Source of the DNA: Streptomyces formicae
GTDB lineage: Bacteria; Actinomycetota; Actinomycetes; Streptomycetales; Streptomycetaceae
Assembly (NCBI RefSeq): GCF_022647665.1
Contig: NZ_CP071872.1
Span: forward strand, 1,798,001-1,862,000
Direction: 5' to 3'
DNA length: 64,000 bases
Numbering within the stretch: position 1 is the first letter of the stretch; each line of letters begins with the position of its first letter. Under the pieces are notes generated by a model. That model saw only the letters and a list, made by a program, of their open reading frames with translations. It made no database searches and was not told the DNA's origin. Of this stretch, positions 25,149 through 36,250 are shown in pieces. Made by a program: the position numbers and the translations under genes.

Positions 25149-26627
25149 GTGAGCGGCAGCGGCGCAGACGGTACGGCCACCGGCAAGCGCCCGAACGAGC
25201 AGCTGAGCTCGTGGTTCGTGCGCAGCGGCTGGTCCAAGGGCGAGCTCGCACGGCAGGTCAACCGCAGGGCACGCCAGATGGGCGCGCACCACATCAGCAC
25301 GGACACCTCGCGCGTACGGCGCTGGCTCGACGGCGAGCAGCCGCGCGAGCCGATCCCGCGCATCCTCTCCGAGCTGTTCTCCGAGCGCTTCGGCAGCGTC
25401 GTCGCCATCGAGGACCTCGGCCTGCGCACCGCCCACCAGGCGCCCTCCGTCTCCGGAGTCGACCTGCCCTGGGCCGGACCGCAGACCGTCGCCCTGCTCA
25501 GCGAGTTCTCGCGCAGCGACCTCATGCTCGCCCGCCGCGGCTTCCTCGGCACCTCGCTCGCGCTCTCCGCGGGCCCCGCCCTCATCGAGCCCATGCAGCG
25601 CTGGCTGGTTCCCAGCACCGCCGCCGAAGCGGGATCGCCCGAGGCGGCCTCCGCGCCGCGCCGCCCCTCCCGGCTCTCCAAACCCGAGCTCGACCTGCTG
25701 GAGTCCACCACCGCGATGTTCCGCCAGTGGGACGCCCAGTGCGGCGGCGGGCTGCGCCGCAAGGCGGTCATCGGCCAGCTCCACGAGGTGACCGACCTCC
25801 TCCAGGAGACCCACCCGGAGGCCACCTCCATGCGGCTGTTCAGGTGCGCCGCCGAACTGTCCGAGCTGGCCGGCTGGATGAGCTACGACGTCGGCCTCCA
25901 GCCCACCGCCCAGAAGTACTTCGTCCTCGCCCTGCACGCCGCCAAGGAGGCGGGCGACAAGCCCCTCGGCTCGTACGTCCTCTCGTCCATGAGCCGCCAG
26001 ATGATCCACCTCGGCCGGCCCGACGACGCCCTGGAGCTCATCCACCTCGCGCAGTACGGCAGCCGCGAATGCGCCACCCCGCGCACGCAGGCGATGCTGT
26101 ATGCGATGGAAGCCCGGGCGTACGCCAGCATGGGCCAGCCGAGCAAGACCAAGCGGGCCGTCCGCATGGCCGAGGACACCTTCGCCGACGCGCTGGAGGA
26201 ACGCGGCGAGCCCGAGCCCGACTGGATCCGCTTCTTCTCCGAGGCCGAGCTCAACGCCGAGAACGCCCACTCGTACCGTGACCTCGCCTATGTCGCCGGG
26301 CGCAGCCCCACGTACGCCTCGCTCGCCGAGCCCGTCATGGAGCGCGCTGTGGAGCTCTTCCACGAGGACGGCGAGCACCAGCGCTCGTATGCACTGAACC
26401 TCATCGGCATGGCCACCGTGCATCTGCTGAAGAGGGAGCCCGAGCAGTCCACCCAACTCGCCGAGCAGGCCCTGCACATCGCCAAGCGGATCCGCTCCGA
26501 GCGGGTCAACACCCGGCTCCGCAAGACCGTCGACACGGCGGCCAGGGACTTCGGCGACGTCGCCGAGGTCGTCCGGCTCACCGACCTGCTCACCGCCCAG
26601 CTGCCCGAGACGGCGGAAGCCGTCTGA
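25149..26627 (+). CDS. nsdA: NsdA, negative regulator of differentiation and antibiotic production
   Basis: A 492-residue cytosolic protein. The N-terminal part (about 20-75, SWFVRSGWSKGELARQVNRR, RVRRWLDGEQPREPIPRIL) resembles a helix-turn-helix domain. The central and C-terminal region is a TPR-like helical array (QKYFVLALHAAKEAG, DDALELIHLAQYG, ERAVELFHEDGEHQRSYALN). Length, composition and position between ftsY and amtB match S. coelicolor NsdA, whose loss increases sporulation and actinorhodin production. GTG 25149 follows a G-rich ribosome-binding site. The short hydrophobic stretch RRGFLGTSLALSAGPAL (about 130-147) is notable but is probably not a signal peptide given its internal position. 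Confidence 0.88.
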   Translation: MSGSGADGTATGKRPNEQLSSWFVRSGWSKGELARQVNRRARQMGAHHISTDTSRVRRWLDGEQPREPIPRILSELFSERFGSVVAIEDLGLRTAHQAPSVSGVDLPWAGPQTVALLSEFSRSDLMLARRGFLGTSLALSAGPALIEPMQRWLVPSTAAEAGSPEAASAPRRPSRLSKPELDLLESTTAMFRQWDAQCGGGLRRKAVIGQLHEVTDLLQETHPEATSMRLFRCAAELSELAGWMSYDVGLQPTAQKYFVLALHAAKEAGDKPLGSYVLSSMSRQMIHLGRPDDALELIHLAQYGSRECATPRTQAMLYAMEARAYASMGQPSKTKRAVRMAEDTFADALEERGEPEPDWIRFFSEAELNAENAHSYRDLAYVAGRSPTYASLAEPVMERAVELFHEDGEHQRSYALNLIGMATVHLLKREPEQSTQLAEQALHIAKRIRSERVNTRLRKTVDTAARDFGDVAEVVRLTDLLTAQLPETAEAV

Positions 26628-26824
26628 CCCGGGACGGCAGAAGCCGTCCGGACCGGGCAGGCACCCCGGACCCCGGCGCGACGGTCACCCCGGACAGTCC
26701 GACTCGGCCCCCCACGCCAGGTCAACCGGGTGACCGTCGCGACCGGCAGCGGGCGCCACGAGGACACATCCGCGGAGGGTACGCGCGTGATGTTTTCGTG
26801 ACCCTCCAGTTCATCCGGGCGTAA

Positions 26825-28687
<1,863 letters not shown>

Positions 28688-28701
28688 ACGGGAGTTGCTG
28701 G

Positions 28702-31155
28702 GTGACGAGCCTCGATGTGACCACTGAAGCGGAAGACTCGGGACCCAGCGGCTACGCGGCGGCCCGGCTGCGCCTCCTCCGGGAGAAGGCGCGGTCCGGG
28801 CCGCCGCGCCGTGCCGCGCTGGCCCGGCTGACCGACGACTGGCTCTCCGCGCTGTTCACCACGGCCGCGCAGAGCCTCGGCGTCCGCGGCGCCGCGCTGG
28901 TCGCCGTCGGCGGATACGGACGCGGCGAACTCTCCCCGCGCAGCGACCTCGACCTGCTCCTGCTGCACGACGGCAGCGCCGACGGCGGCGCCATCGCCTC
29001 GCTCGCCGACCGGATCTGGTACCCGGTCTGGGACCTCGGGCTGGCCCTCGACCACTCCGTGCGCACCTCCGGCGAGGCCCGCAAGACCGCGGGCGACGAC
29101 CTCAAGGTGCAGCTCGGCCTCCTCGACGCCAGGGGCGTCGCCGGAGACCTGGGCCTCGTCGCCGGGCTGCGCAGCGCCGTCCTCGCCGACTGGCGCAACC
29201 AGGCCCCCAAGCGGCTCCCGGAGCTCGACGAGCTCTGCCGCGAACGGGCCGAACGCCAGGGCGAGCTCCAGTTCCTGCTGGAACCCGACCTCAAGGAGGC
29301 GCGCGGCGGCCTGCGCGACGCCACCGCCCTGCGCGCCGTCGCCGCCTCCTGGCTCGCCGACGCCCCCCGTGAAGGGCTCGCCGACGCCCGCCGCGCCCTC
29401 CTCGACACCCGCGATGCGCTGCACCTGACCACCGGCCGCGCCACCGACCGGCTCACCCTTCAGGAGCAGGACCAGGTCGCCGGCGAGCTGGACCTGCTGG
29501 ACGCCGACGCCCTGCTGCGCCAGGTGTACGAGGCCGCGCGGACCGTCTCGTACGCCTCCGACGTCACCTGGCGCGAGGTGAACCGGGTGCTCAAGGCGCG
29601 GTCGGCGCGGCCCCGGCTGCGCGCCATGTTCGCGGGCGGCCGCAGGCCCGAACCGGAACGCACCCCGCTCGCCGACGGTGTCGTCGAGATGGACGGCGAA
29701 GTCGTCCTCGCCCGCACCGCCAAGCCCGAGCGCGACCCCGTGCTGCCGCTGCGGGCGGCCGCCGCCGCCGCCCAGTCCGGGCTGCCGCTGTCGCTGCACG
29801 CGGTACGCCACCTCGCCACGGCCGCCAAGCCGCTGCCCGTGCCCTGGCCGGCCGAGGCCCGCGAGGAGCTCGTCACGCTCCTCGGCGCCGGTGAACCCAC
29901 CGTCGCCGTATGGGAGGCCCTGGAGGCCGAGGGCCTGATCACCCGGCTGCTGCCGGACTGGGAGCGCGTGCGCTGCCGCCCCCAGCGCAACGCCGTGCAC
30001 ACCTGGACCGTCGACCGGCACCTGGTGGAGGCCGCCGTCCGCGCCTCGGCCCTCACCCGGCGCGTGGGCCGCCCCGACCTGCTCCTCGTCGCCGCGCTGC
30101 TCCACGACATCGGCAAGGGCTGGCCGGGCGACCACTCGGTGGCGGGCGAGACCATCGCCCGCGACATGGCCGCCCGGGTCGGGTTCGACAAGCACGACGT
30201 CGGCGTCATCGCCACGCTCGTACGCCACCACCTGCTGCTCATCGAGACCGCGACCCGGCGCGATCTCGACGACCCGGCGACCGTGCGCTCCGTCGCCGAC
30301 GTCGTGGGATCACTGGGCACGCTGGAGCTGCTGCACGCGCTCACCGAGGCCGACGGTCTCGCCACCGGGCCCGCCGCCTGGTCCGCCTGGCGCGGCTCCC
30401 TCGTCGCCGACCTGGTCGCACGGGTCGCCGGGGTGCTCGCGGGGGAGACCCCTGCCGAGCCGGAGCCCGCGGCGCCCAGCGCCGAGCAGGAGCGCCTCGC
30501 CATCGAGGCGCACCGCAGCCGCGGGCCCGTGCTAGCCCTGCACGCCCAGGCCGAGCCCCCGCTGCCGGACGCCGAACCGGAGCCGGTCGGTGTCGAGCTG
30601 CTGATCGCGCTGCCCGACCAGCCGGGCGTGCTGCCCGCGGTCGCGGGCGTCCTCGCCCTGCACCGGCTCACCGTCCGCGCCGCCGACCTGCGCGCCGTCG
30701 ACCTGCCGGACGAGGTGGGCCCGGGCTCCGTCCTCCTGCTGAACTGGCGGGTCGCGGCCGCGTACGGATCGCTGCCGCAGGCGGCCCGGCTCCGCGCCGA
30801 CCTCGTGCGCGCGCTCGACGGTTCGCTGGACATCCCGGCGCGGCTCGCCGAGCGGGACGCGGCGTATCCGCGCCGGCGCGGGGTGAAGGCCCCGCCGCCG
30901 CGGGTCACGGTCGCCTCCGCCGCCTCCCACCTCGCCACGGTCATCGAGGTCCGCGCCCAGGACGCCCCCGGGCTGCTGCACCGCATCGGCCACGCGCTCG
31001 AATCGGCGGCCGTGCGGGTGCGCAGCGCGCATGTGTCGACTCTCGGCGCCAACGCGGTCGATGCGTTCTACGTCACAGGCCCCGAAGGGGCGCCGCTGCC
31101 CACGGGCGAGGCCGGCGAAGTGGCCCGGACGGTGGAGGCGGCGCTACGCACCTGA
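28702..31155 (+). CDS. glnD: PII-modifying nucleotidyltransferase GlnD
   Basis: An 817-residue enzyme that reversibly nucleotidylates GlnK; in Streptomyces the reaction is adenylylation rather than uridylylation. The N-terminal nucleotidyltransferase motif is GGYGRGELSPRSDLDLLLL (about residue 70). The HD hydrolase domain carries ALLHDIGKGWPGDHS near 470. Two C-terminal ACT domains (LIALPDQPGVLPAVAGVLAL near 635, IEVRAQDAPGLLHRIGHAL near 750) sense glutamine. GTG 28702 follows GGGAG at 7-base spacing, 14 bp after the glnK stop, completing the operon. Confidence 0.95.
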   Translation: MTSLDVTTEAEDSGPSGYAAARLRLLREKARSGPPRRAALARLTDDWLSALFTTAAQSLGVRGAALVAVGGYGRGELSPRSDLDLLLLHDGSADGGAIASLADRIWYPVWDLGLALDHSVRTSGEARKTAGDDLKVQLGLLDARGVAGDLGLVAGLRSAVLADWRNQAPKRLPELDELCRERAERQGELQFLLEPDLKEARGGLRDATALRAVAASWLADAPREGLADARRALLDTRDALHLTTGRATDRLTLQEQDQVAGELDLLDADALLRQVYEAARTVSYASDVTWREVNRVLKARSARPRLRAMFAGGRRPEPERTPLADGVVEMDGEVVLARTAKPERDPVLPLRAAAAAAQSGLPLSLHAVRHLATAAKPLPVPWPAEAREELVTLLGAGEPTVAVWEALEAEGLITRLLPDWERVRCRPQRNAVHTWTVDRHLVEAAVRASALTRRVGRPDLLLVAALLHDIGKGWPGDHSVAGETIARDMAARVGFDKHDVGVIATLVRHHLLLIETATRRDLDDPATVRSVADVVGSLGTLELLHALTEADGLATGPAAWSAWRGSLVADLVARVAGVLAGETPAEPEPAAPSAEQERLAIEAHRSRGPVLALHAQAEPPLPDAEPEPVGVELLIALPDQPGVLPAVAGVLALHRLTVRAADLRAVDLPDEVGPGSVLLLNWRVAAAYGSLPQAARLRADLVRALDGSLDIPARLAERDAAYPRRRGVKAPPPRVTVASAASHLATVIEVRAQDAPGLLHRIGHALESAAVRVRSAHVSTLGANAVDAFYVTGPEGAPLPTGEAGEVARTVEAALRT

Positions 31156-31407
31156 GTCCCGGCGAGTGAGCCGAAGAGGCGCACGGCCCGCGGCCGGAGG
31201 CCGCTCGTCGAGCACAGTGAAAGGGAGAACGCGCGGAGGCCCCGAGGTACGAGGGGCCGAGCACGGTCGACCGTCGACGCACGCTGAAGCGCCTCGGACG
31301 CGAACCGAGCCACAGCGCGAGACAGGGCAGACCCCATCCCACGCGTCCGGATACCCTTGGGAGACATCTGTCCGCCCGCCCCCGAGACCTGAGGATCCGC
31401 GACCACC
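31156..31407 (+). other. 252-bp ffh leader region rich in hairpins
   Basis: No gene is seen. Several inverted repeats lie close together, including GGCCCC...GGGGCC near 31240-31260 and GGTCGACCGTCGACG near 31268. The region ends in a purine-rich stretch before the ffh GTG. It could hold the ffh promoter and a structured leader or small RNA; nothing more can be supported. Confidence 0.3.
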
Positions 31408-32961
31408 GTGTTCGACACCCTCTCCGACCGCCTTGCAGCGACATTCAAGAACCTCCGGGGCAAGGGCCGCCTGTCCGAGGCGGACATCGACGCTACGGCG
31501 CGCGAGATCCGTATCGCCCTGCTCGAGGCCGACGTCGCGCTGCCCGTCGTCCGCGCCTTCGTCAAGCAGATCAAGGAGCGGGCGCTCGGCGCCGAGGTGT
31601 CGCAGGCGCTGAACCCGGCCCAGCAGGTCATCAAGATCGTCAACGAGGAGCTCATCGGCATCCTCGGCGGTGAGACCCGCCGGCTGCGCTTCGCCAAGCA
31701 GCCGCCCACCGTGATCATGCTCGCCGGTCTCCAGGGTGCCGGTAAGACGACCCTCGCCGGAAAGCTCGGCCTCTGGCTGAAGAGCCAGGGCCACTCCCCG
31801 CTCCTCGTCGCCTGCGACCTCCAGCGCCCCAACGCCGTCACCCAGCTCGGCGTGGTCGCCGAGCGCGCGGGCGTCGCCTTCTTCGGCCCGCAGCCGGGCA
31901 ACGGAGTGGGCGACCCGGTGCAGGTCGCCAAGGAGTCGATCGAGTACGCGAAGACGAAGGTCCACGACATCGTCATCGTCGACACCGCGGGCCGCCTCGG
32001 TATCGACCAGGAGATGATGCAGCAGGCCGCGGACATCCGTGACGCGGTCAGCCCCGACGAGGTCCTCTTCGTCGTCGACGCGATGATCGGTCAGGACGCC
32101 GTCAACACGGCGGAGGCCTTCCGCGACGGCGTCGGCTTCGACGGCGTCGTCCTCTCCAAGCTCGACGGCGACGCCCGCGGTGGTGCCGCGCTCTCCATCG
32201 CGCACGTCACCGGCAAGCAGATCATGTTCGCCTCCAACGGCGAGAAGCTGGACGACTTCGACGCGTTCCACCCGGACCGCATGGCGTCCCGCATTCTCGG
32301 CATGGGCGACATGCTCTCGCTCATCGAGAAGGCCGAGCAGACCTTCAGCCAGGAAGAGGCCGCCAAGATGGCCTCCAAGCTGGCGAGCAGCAAGGGCAAG
32401 GACTTCACGCTCGACGACTTCCTGGCGCAGATGGAGCAGGTCAGGAAGATGGGCTCCATCTCCAAGCTGCTCGGCATGCTGCCCGGCATGGGCCAGATCA
32501 AGGACCAGATCAACAACATCGACGAGCGCGATGTGGACCGTACGGCCGCGATCATCAAGTCGATGACGCCGGCCGAGCGCCAGGAACCGACGATCATCAA
32601 CGGCTCGCGCCGGGCCCGTATCGCCAAGGGTTCGGGTGTCGACGTCAGCGCGGTGAAGAACCTGGTCGAGCGGTTCTTCGAGGCCCGCAAGATGATGTCG
32701 CGGATGGCCCAGGGCGGCGGCATGCCCGGCATGCCGGGGATCCCGGGCATGGGCGGCGGCCCCGGCCGCCAGAAGAAGCAGCAGAAGCAGGCCAAGGGCA
32801 AGCGCAAGAGCGGCAACCCGATGAAGCGCAAGGCCGAGGAGCAGGCGGCCGCCGCCCGCCGCGAGCAGGCGGCCGCTCAGGGCAACGCCTTCGGCCTGCC
32901 GGCGGGTGGCGGGGACCAGGACTTCGAGCTCCCGGACGAGTTCAAGAAGTTCATGGGCTGA
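31408..32961 (+). CDS. ffh: Signal recognition particle protein Ffh (SRP54)
   Basis: A 517-residue GTPase that binds 4.5S RNA and signal sequences and pairs with FtsY. The N domain (MFDTLSDRLAATFKNLRGKG) is followed by the G domain with GLQGAGKTTLAGKLG (near 110), DLQRPNAVTQL, DTAGRLGIDQEMM and SKLDGDARGGAALS. The methionine-rich M domain (about 300-450, SISKLLGMLPGMGQIKDQ) binds RNA and signal peptides. The C-terminus has Gly/Met repeats (GGGMPGMPGIPGMGGG) and a basic Lys/Ala tail, longer than in E. coli but usual for actinobacteria. GTG start. Confidence 0.97.
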   Translation: MFDTLSDRLAATFKNLRGKGRLSEADIDATAREIRIALLEADVALPVVRAFVKQIKERALGAEVSQALNPAQQVIKIVNEELIGILGGETRRLRFAKQPPTVIMLAGLQGAGKTTLAGKLGLWLKSQGHSPLLVACDLQRPNAVTQLGVVAERAGVAFFGPQPGNGVGDPVQVAKESIEYAKTKVHDIVIVDTAGRLGIDQEMMQQAADIRDAVSPDEVLFVVDAMIGQDAVNTAEAFRDGVGFDGVVLSKLDGDARGGAALSIAHVTGKQIMFASNGEKLDDFDAFHPDRMASRILGMGDMLSLIEKAEQTFSQEEAAKMASKLASSKGKDFTLDDFLAQMEQVRKMGSISKLLGMLPGMGQIKDQINNIDERDVDRTAAIIKSMTPAERQEPTIINGSRRARIAKGSGVDVSAVKNLVERFFEARKMMSRMAQGGGMPGMPGIPGMGGGPGRQKKQQKQAKGKRKSGNPMKRKAEEQAAAARREQAAAQGNAFGLPAGGGDQDFELPDEFKKFMG

Positions 32962-32985
32962 CGCTGACGCCCCTGAGCACGGGAA

Positions 32986-33018
32986 GAGGGCCCCGCGGTC
33001 ACGGACCGCGGGGCCCTC
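32986..33018 (+). terminator. Strong terminator after ffh
   Basis: GAGGGCCCCGCGGT and ACCGCGGGGCCCTC form a perfect 14-bp stem around a 5-base loop; no T-tract follows. Confidence 0.8.
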
Positions 33019-33083
33019 GGCCGTCTGCCGCCGCTCCCGGTGGCGGGTGCCCGGGATGTGTGCGGTCATGGGCAGAGATCTGG

Positions 33084-33132
33084 CCGGAGTGCCGATCACG
33101 GATCAGGCAGCCCGGAGTGCCGATCACGGATC
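33084..33132 (+). repeat. 21-bp direct repeat upstream of ftsH
   Basis: CCGGAGTGCCGATCACGGAT plus C occurs at 33084-33104 and again at 33112-33132, a 28-bp pitch. It lies between the ffh terminator and the ftsH start and could be a pair of regulator-binding sites. The core GATCACGGATC is nearly palindromic. Confidence 0.75.
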
Positions 33133-33163
33133 CCGGTCGCGGAGCAGGGAGCAGGAGGGCAGC

Positions 33164-35089
33164 GTGGCCAGTCCCGTACCCCCGCGCGATCGCACCGACC
33201 AGCCCTGGCGCTCCGAGGGAGCCCCGCCGCCACCGCCGCCGAAGCGCAAGATGCCCGGTGGCTGGATCGGACTGGCCGTCTCGGCGCTCGTCGTCTTCCT
33301 TGCCGCGTTTCTGGCGCTGTCGTACTTCACGGACGGCGGAGAGCCGACCATCTCGTACACCGAGTTCAGCAAGCAGGTCGGCGCCGGGAACGTCACCAAG
33401 ATCTACGCCAAGGGCGATGCCATCCAGGGCGAGCTGAAGAACGCGCAGCCGGTCCCGGACGGCGACGGGGACTACCGGAAGTTCACCACCCAGCGGCCCG
33501 CCTTCGCCGACGACGACCTCTGGCAGCAGCTCACCCGGCAGGGGGTCACCGTGACGGCCGAGCCGGTCGTCAGCGAGCGTAGTTTTCTGGCCAATCTGCT
33601 GTTCTCGCTCGCCCCGATCGCGCTGCTCGTCGTGCTCTGGGTCTTCCTCGCGCGCCGGATGGGCGGTGCGATGGGCGGCGGGCCCCTCGGCAGGAAGGCG
33701 CCGCCCAAGCCCGTCGAGCTCGTGCGCGGCCGGCGCACCACATTCGAGGACGTGGCAGGGATCGACGAGGTCGCCGGCGAGCTCAACGACGTCGTCGACT
33801 TCCTCAAGAACCCGCAGGCATACCGCGAGATGGGCGCCCGGATGCCCGGCGGCGTGCTCCTGTCGGGCCCGCCGGGCACCGGAAAGACCCTGCTCGCGCG
33901 GGCCGTGGCGGGCGAGGCGGGGGTGCCGTTCTTCTCCGCGTCCGCCTCGGAGTTCATCGAGATGATCGTCGGTGTGGGCGCCTCGCGGGTACGAGAGCTC
34001 TTCGCCGAGGCGCGCAAGGTCGCCCCGGCGATCGTTTTCATCGACGAGATCGACACCATTGGCCGGATCCGCGGCGGCGGCGCGAGCATCGGCGGCCACG
34101 ACGAGCGCGAGCAGACCCTCAACCAGATCCTGACCGAAATGGACGGCTTCACCGGCTCCGAGGGCGTCGTCGTACTCGCCGCCACCAACCGCGCGGACGT
34201 CCTCGACCCCGCGCTCACCCGGCCCGGCCGCTTCGACCGGATCGTGCAGGTCAGCCCGCCCGACCGGGGCGGCCGAGAGGCCATCCTCCGGATCCACACC
34301 CGGGAGATCCCGCTCGCCAAGAGCGTCGACCTCGCGCGAGTGGCCCGTACGACACCGGGCATGACCGGCGCCGAACTGGCCAACCTCGCCAACGAGGCCG
34401 CGCTGCTCGCGGTCAAGCGCCGGCAGCGCGAGGTCACCCAGGCCGATCTCTCCGACGCCCTCGCGAAGGTCCAGCTCGGCGCCGAACGGCCGCTCGTGAT
34501 GCCCGAGGAGGAGCGCCGCAGGACCGCGTACCACGAGAGCGGCCACGCGCTCCTCGGCATGCTCCAGCCGGGCGCCGACCCCGTCCGCAAGATCACCATC
34601 GTCCCGCGCGGCCGGGCGCTCGGAGTCACGCTCTCCACCCCGGACGCCGACCGGTACGCGTTCACGGAGGAGTACCTGCGCGGCCGGGTCATCGGCGCGC
34701 TCGGCGGCATGGCGGCCGAGCACGTCGTCTTCGGGGTCGTCACCACCGGCTCGGAGAGCGACCTCGAACAAGTCACCGCCCTGGTCCGGGGCATGGCCGG
34801 CCGCTGGGGCATGAGCGAACGCGTCGGCCGCTTCACCGCGATCACGGGCGAGGGCCGCCAGGAGCCGTACGGACTCTCTGCCGCGCCCGCGACCCTGGAC
34901 GCCGTCGACCACGAGATGCGCCGCATCGCCGACGAGTGCTACGAGAGCGCCTGCCGCCAACTCCGCGACAACCGCGACCGCCTGGACGCCCTCGCGGAGG
35001 CGCTCCTCGTCCACGAAACGCTGGACGAGGAAGCGGCGTACCGGGCGGCGGGGATCGCCCGCCTGACGAAGAACAACGGGGCGGGATAG
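33164..35089 (+). CDS. ftsH: FtsH-type ATP-dependent zinc metalloprotease
   Basis: A 641-residue membrane AAA+ protease that degrades misassembled membrane and regulatory proteins. After a Pro-rich N-terminus, membrane segments lie at about 34-52 and 142-163, flanking an extracytoplasmic loop ([20 protein letters not shown]). Walker A GPPGTGKT is near 235, Walker B IVFIDEID near 290, then [12 protein letters not shown], and the zinc site HESGH near 457. The usual DAVGRQRG segment here reads [14 protein letters not shown], a mild divergence. This is probably a second FtsH paralogue; the main one in Streptomyces lies near hpt/folE. GTG 33164 has AGGAGGG upstream. Confidence 0.92.
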   Translation: MASPVPPRDRTDQPWRSEGAPPPPPPKRKMPGGWIGLAVSALVVFLAAFLALSYFTDGGEPTISYTEFSKQVGAGNVTKIYAKGDAIQGELKNAQPVPDGDGDYRKFTTQRPAFADDDLWQQLTRQGVTVTAEPVVSERSFLANLLFSLAPIALLVVLWVFLARRMGGAMGGGPLGRKAPPKPVELVRGRRTTFEDVAGIDEVAGELNDVVDFLKNPQAYREMGARMPGGVLLSGPPGTGKTLLARAVAGEAGVPFFSASASEFIEMIVGVGASRVRELFAEARKVAPAIVFIDEIDTIGRIRGGGASIGGHDEREQTLNQILTEMDGFTGSEGVVVLAATNRADVLDPALTRPGRFDRIVQVSPPDRGGREAILRIHTREIPLAKSVDLARVARTTPGMTGAELANLANEAALLAVKRRQREVTQADLSDALAKVQLGAERPLVMPEEERRRTAYHESGHALLGMLQPGADPVRKITIVPRGRALGVTLSTPDADRYAFTEEYLRGRVIGALGGMAAEHVVFGVVTTGSESDLEQVTALVRGMAGRWGMSERVGRFTAITGEGRQEPYGLSAAPATLDAVDHEMRRIADECYESACRQLRDNRDRLDALAEALLVHETLDEEAAYRAAGIARLTKNNGAG

Positions 35090-35137
35090 GCCCCTCCGGC
35101 GATGGAGGCGGGCCTCCCCGGACGGCGAGGGGGGAGA

Positions 35138-35163
35138 GTTCCCAGGGGCGAAGCCCCGGGAAC
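35138..35163. terminator. Bidirectional hairpin between ftsH and the methyltransferase gene
   Basis: GTTCCC-A-GGGGC pairs with GCCCC-GGGAAC across a GAA loop, leaving one bulged A. The genes on either side converge. Confidence 0.65.
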
Positions 35164-35180
35164 GAGGTCCGGCAGCGGCC

Positions 35181-36035
35181 CTACCGCGTACGCGCGATCA
35201 AGTACCGGAAGACGTTCGGCATCCACACCGTCCCGTCACCCCGCACATACCCGTGCAGCGCCTCCGTGATCTCCTTCTCCACCTGCGCCTGGTCCGTCGC
35301 CCGCACCGCCGCGTCGAACAGCCCCGTCGACATCAGCCCCCGTATCGCGCTCTCCAGGTCCGCGTAGCCGAAGGGGCAGGCCACCCGGCCCGAGCCGTCC
35401 GGCTTGAGGCCCGCCCTGGTCGCGACGTCCTCCAGGTCGTCCCGCCGGGTCTGCCGCCAGCCGCCGTCCCCGCGCAGTCGCTCCGTGAGGCGGCTCGCGA
35501 CCCGCAGCACCGCGGCGGTGGCGCAGCGCTCCGGCGGGCCCCAGCCCGCGAGGACGACCGCGGCGCCGCGCCCGGCGAGCGGAACCACTGCCTCCAGCGC
35601 CGGCACGAGCCCGTCGGAGTCGCCGGCCGTACACCCGATCGGCTGAAAAACCGTGATCACATCGAACTGGGGCAGTGAGAGCTCGGCCGCCTCGTCGGGG
35701 CCGCCCTCCACCAGCCGTGCCCCCTGCGGCGCGCGCGACTCCCGGTCGGGCTCCGGCGCCAGCAGCCGTTCGCGCGCCAGTGCGATCCGTGAGGCGTCCG
35801 TGTCGACGCCCGTGACGCTCGCCCCGCGCGCCGCGGCCATCAGCAGGGCCAGACCGGAGCCGCAGCCGAGCCCCAGCACCCGGGAGTCCGCACTGACCTC
35901 CAGGTGCTCGTACACCGCCTCGTAGAGGGGCGCCAGCATCCGTTCCTGGATCTCGGCCCAGTCACGGGAACGGCCCGCCGGGTCGAGGGGCGCGGAGGCC
36001 GTGCGGGGGTGGTGCCGGACGAGCGTAGGTGTCAT
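35181..36035 (-). CDS. Class I SAM-dependent methyltransferase
   Basis: A 284-residue cytosolic protein with the Rossmann methyltransferase fold: motif I SRVLGLGCGSGLALLMAA, motif II ASVTGVDTDASRIALARE and a motif IV-like FDVITVFQPIG. The C-terminal part (YADLESAIRGLMSTG, TEALHGYVRGDGTVWMPN) resembles small-molecule methyltransferases of the Methyltransf_11/25 type. The substrate cannot be assigned. ATG 36035 is preferred to an upstream in-frame start for lack of support. Divergent to proS. Confidence 0.82.
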   Translation of the reverse strand: MTPTLVRHHPRTASAPLDPAGRSRDWAEIQERMLAPLYEAVYEHLEVSADSRVLGLGCGSGLALLMAAARGASVTGVDTDASRIALARERLLAPEPDRESRAPQGARLVEGGPDEAAELSLPQFDVITVFQPIGCTAGDSDGLVPALEAVVPLAGRGAAVVLAGWGPPERCATAAVLRVASRLTERLRGDGGWRQTRRDDLEDVATRAGLKPDGSGRVACPFGYADLESAIRGLMSTGLFDAAVRATDQAQVEKEITEALHGYVRGDGTVWMPNVFRYLIARTR

Positions 36036-36250
36036 CGAGAAGCGCCCCAATCCGCCGAGAGGTCAGCTGTGCCCTGATCGAAAGCCCCCCGTGTACCTGC
36101 GCGCTGGCTCCCCCCGTATGCCAGAGAACTCCGCATCCGTCCGTACGTCCAGAGGTCGCGACGCAAAGCCTGACGCGCCCCCCGGTCGTGCGCCCCCGCG
36201 CCCGACGAACGAGTCCTCATCAAGGGTGCGGCAGCCGTACGATTCCCGCC

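Noticed and set aside
31408..32961. SRP 4.5S RNA gene near ffh
   Set aside because: I looked for a compact hairpin RNA with the conserved SRP tetraloop in the flanking regions and could not identify one.
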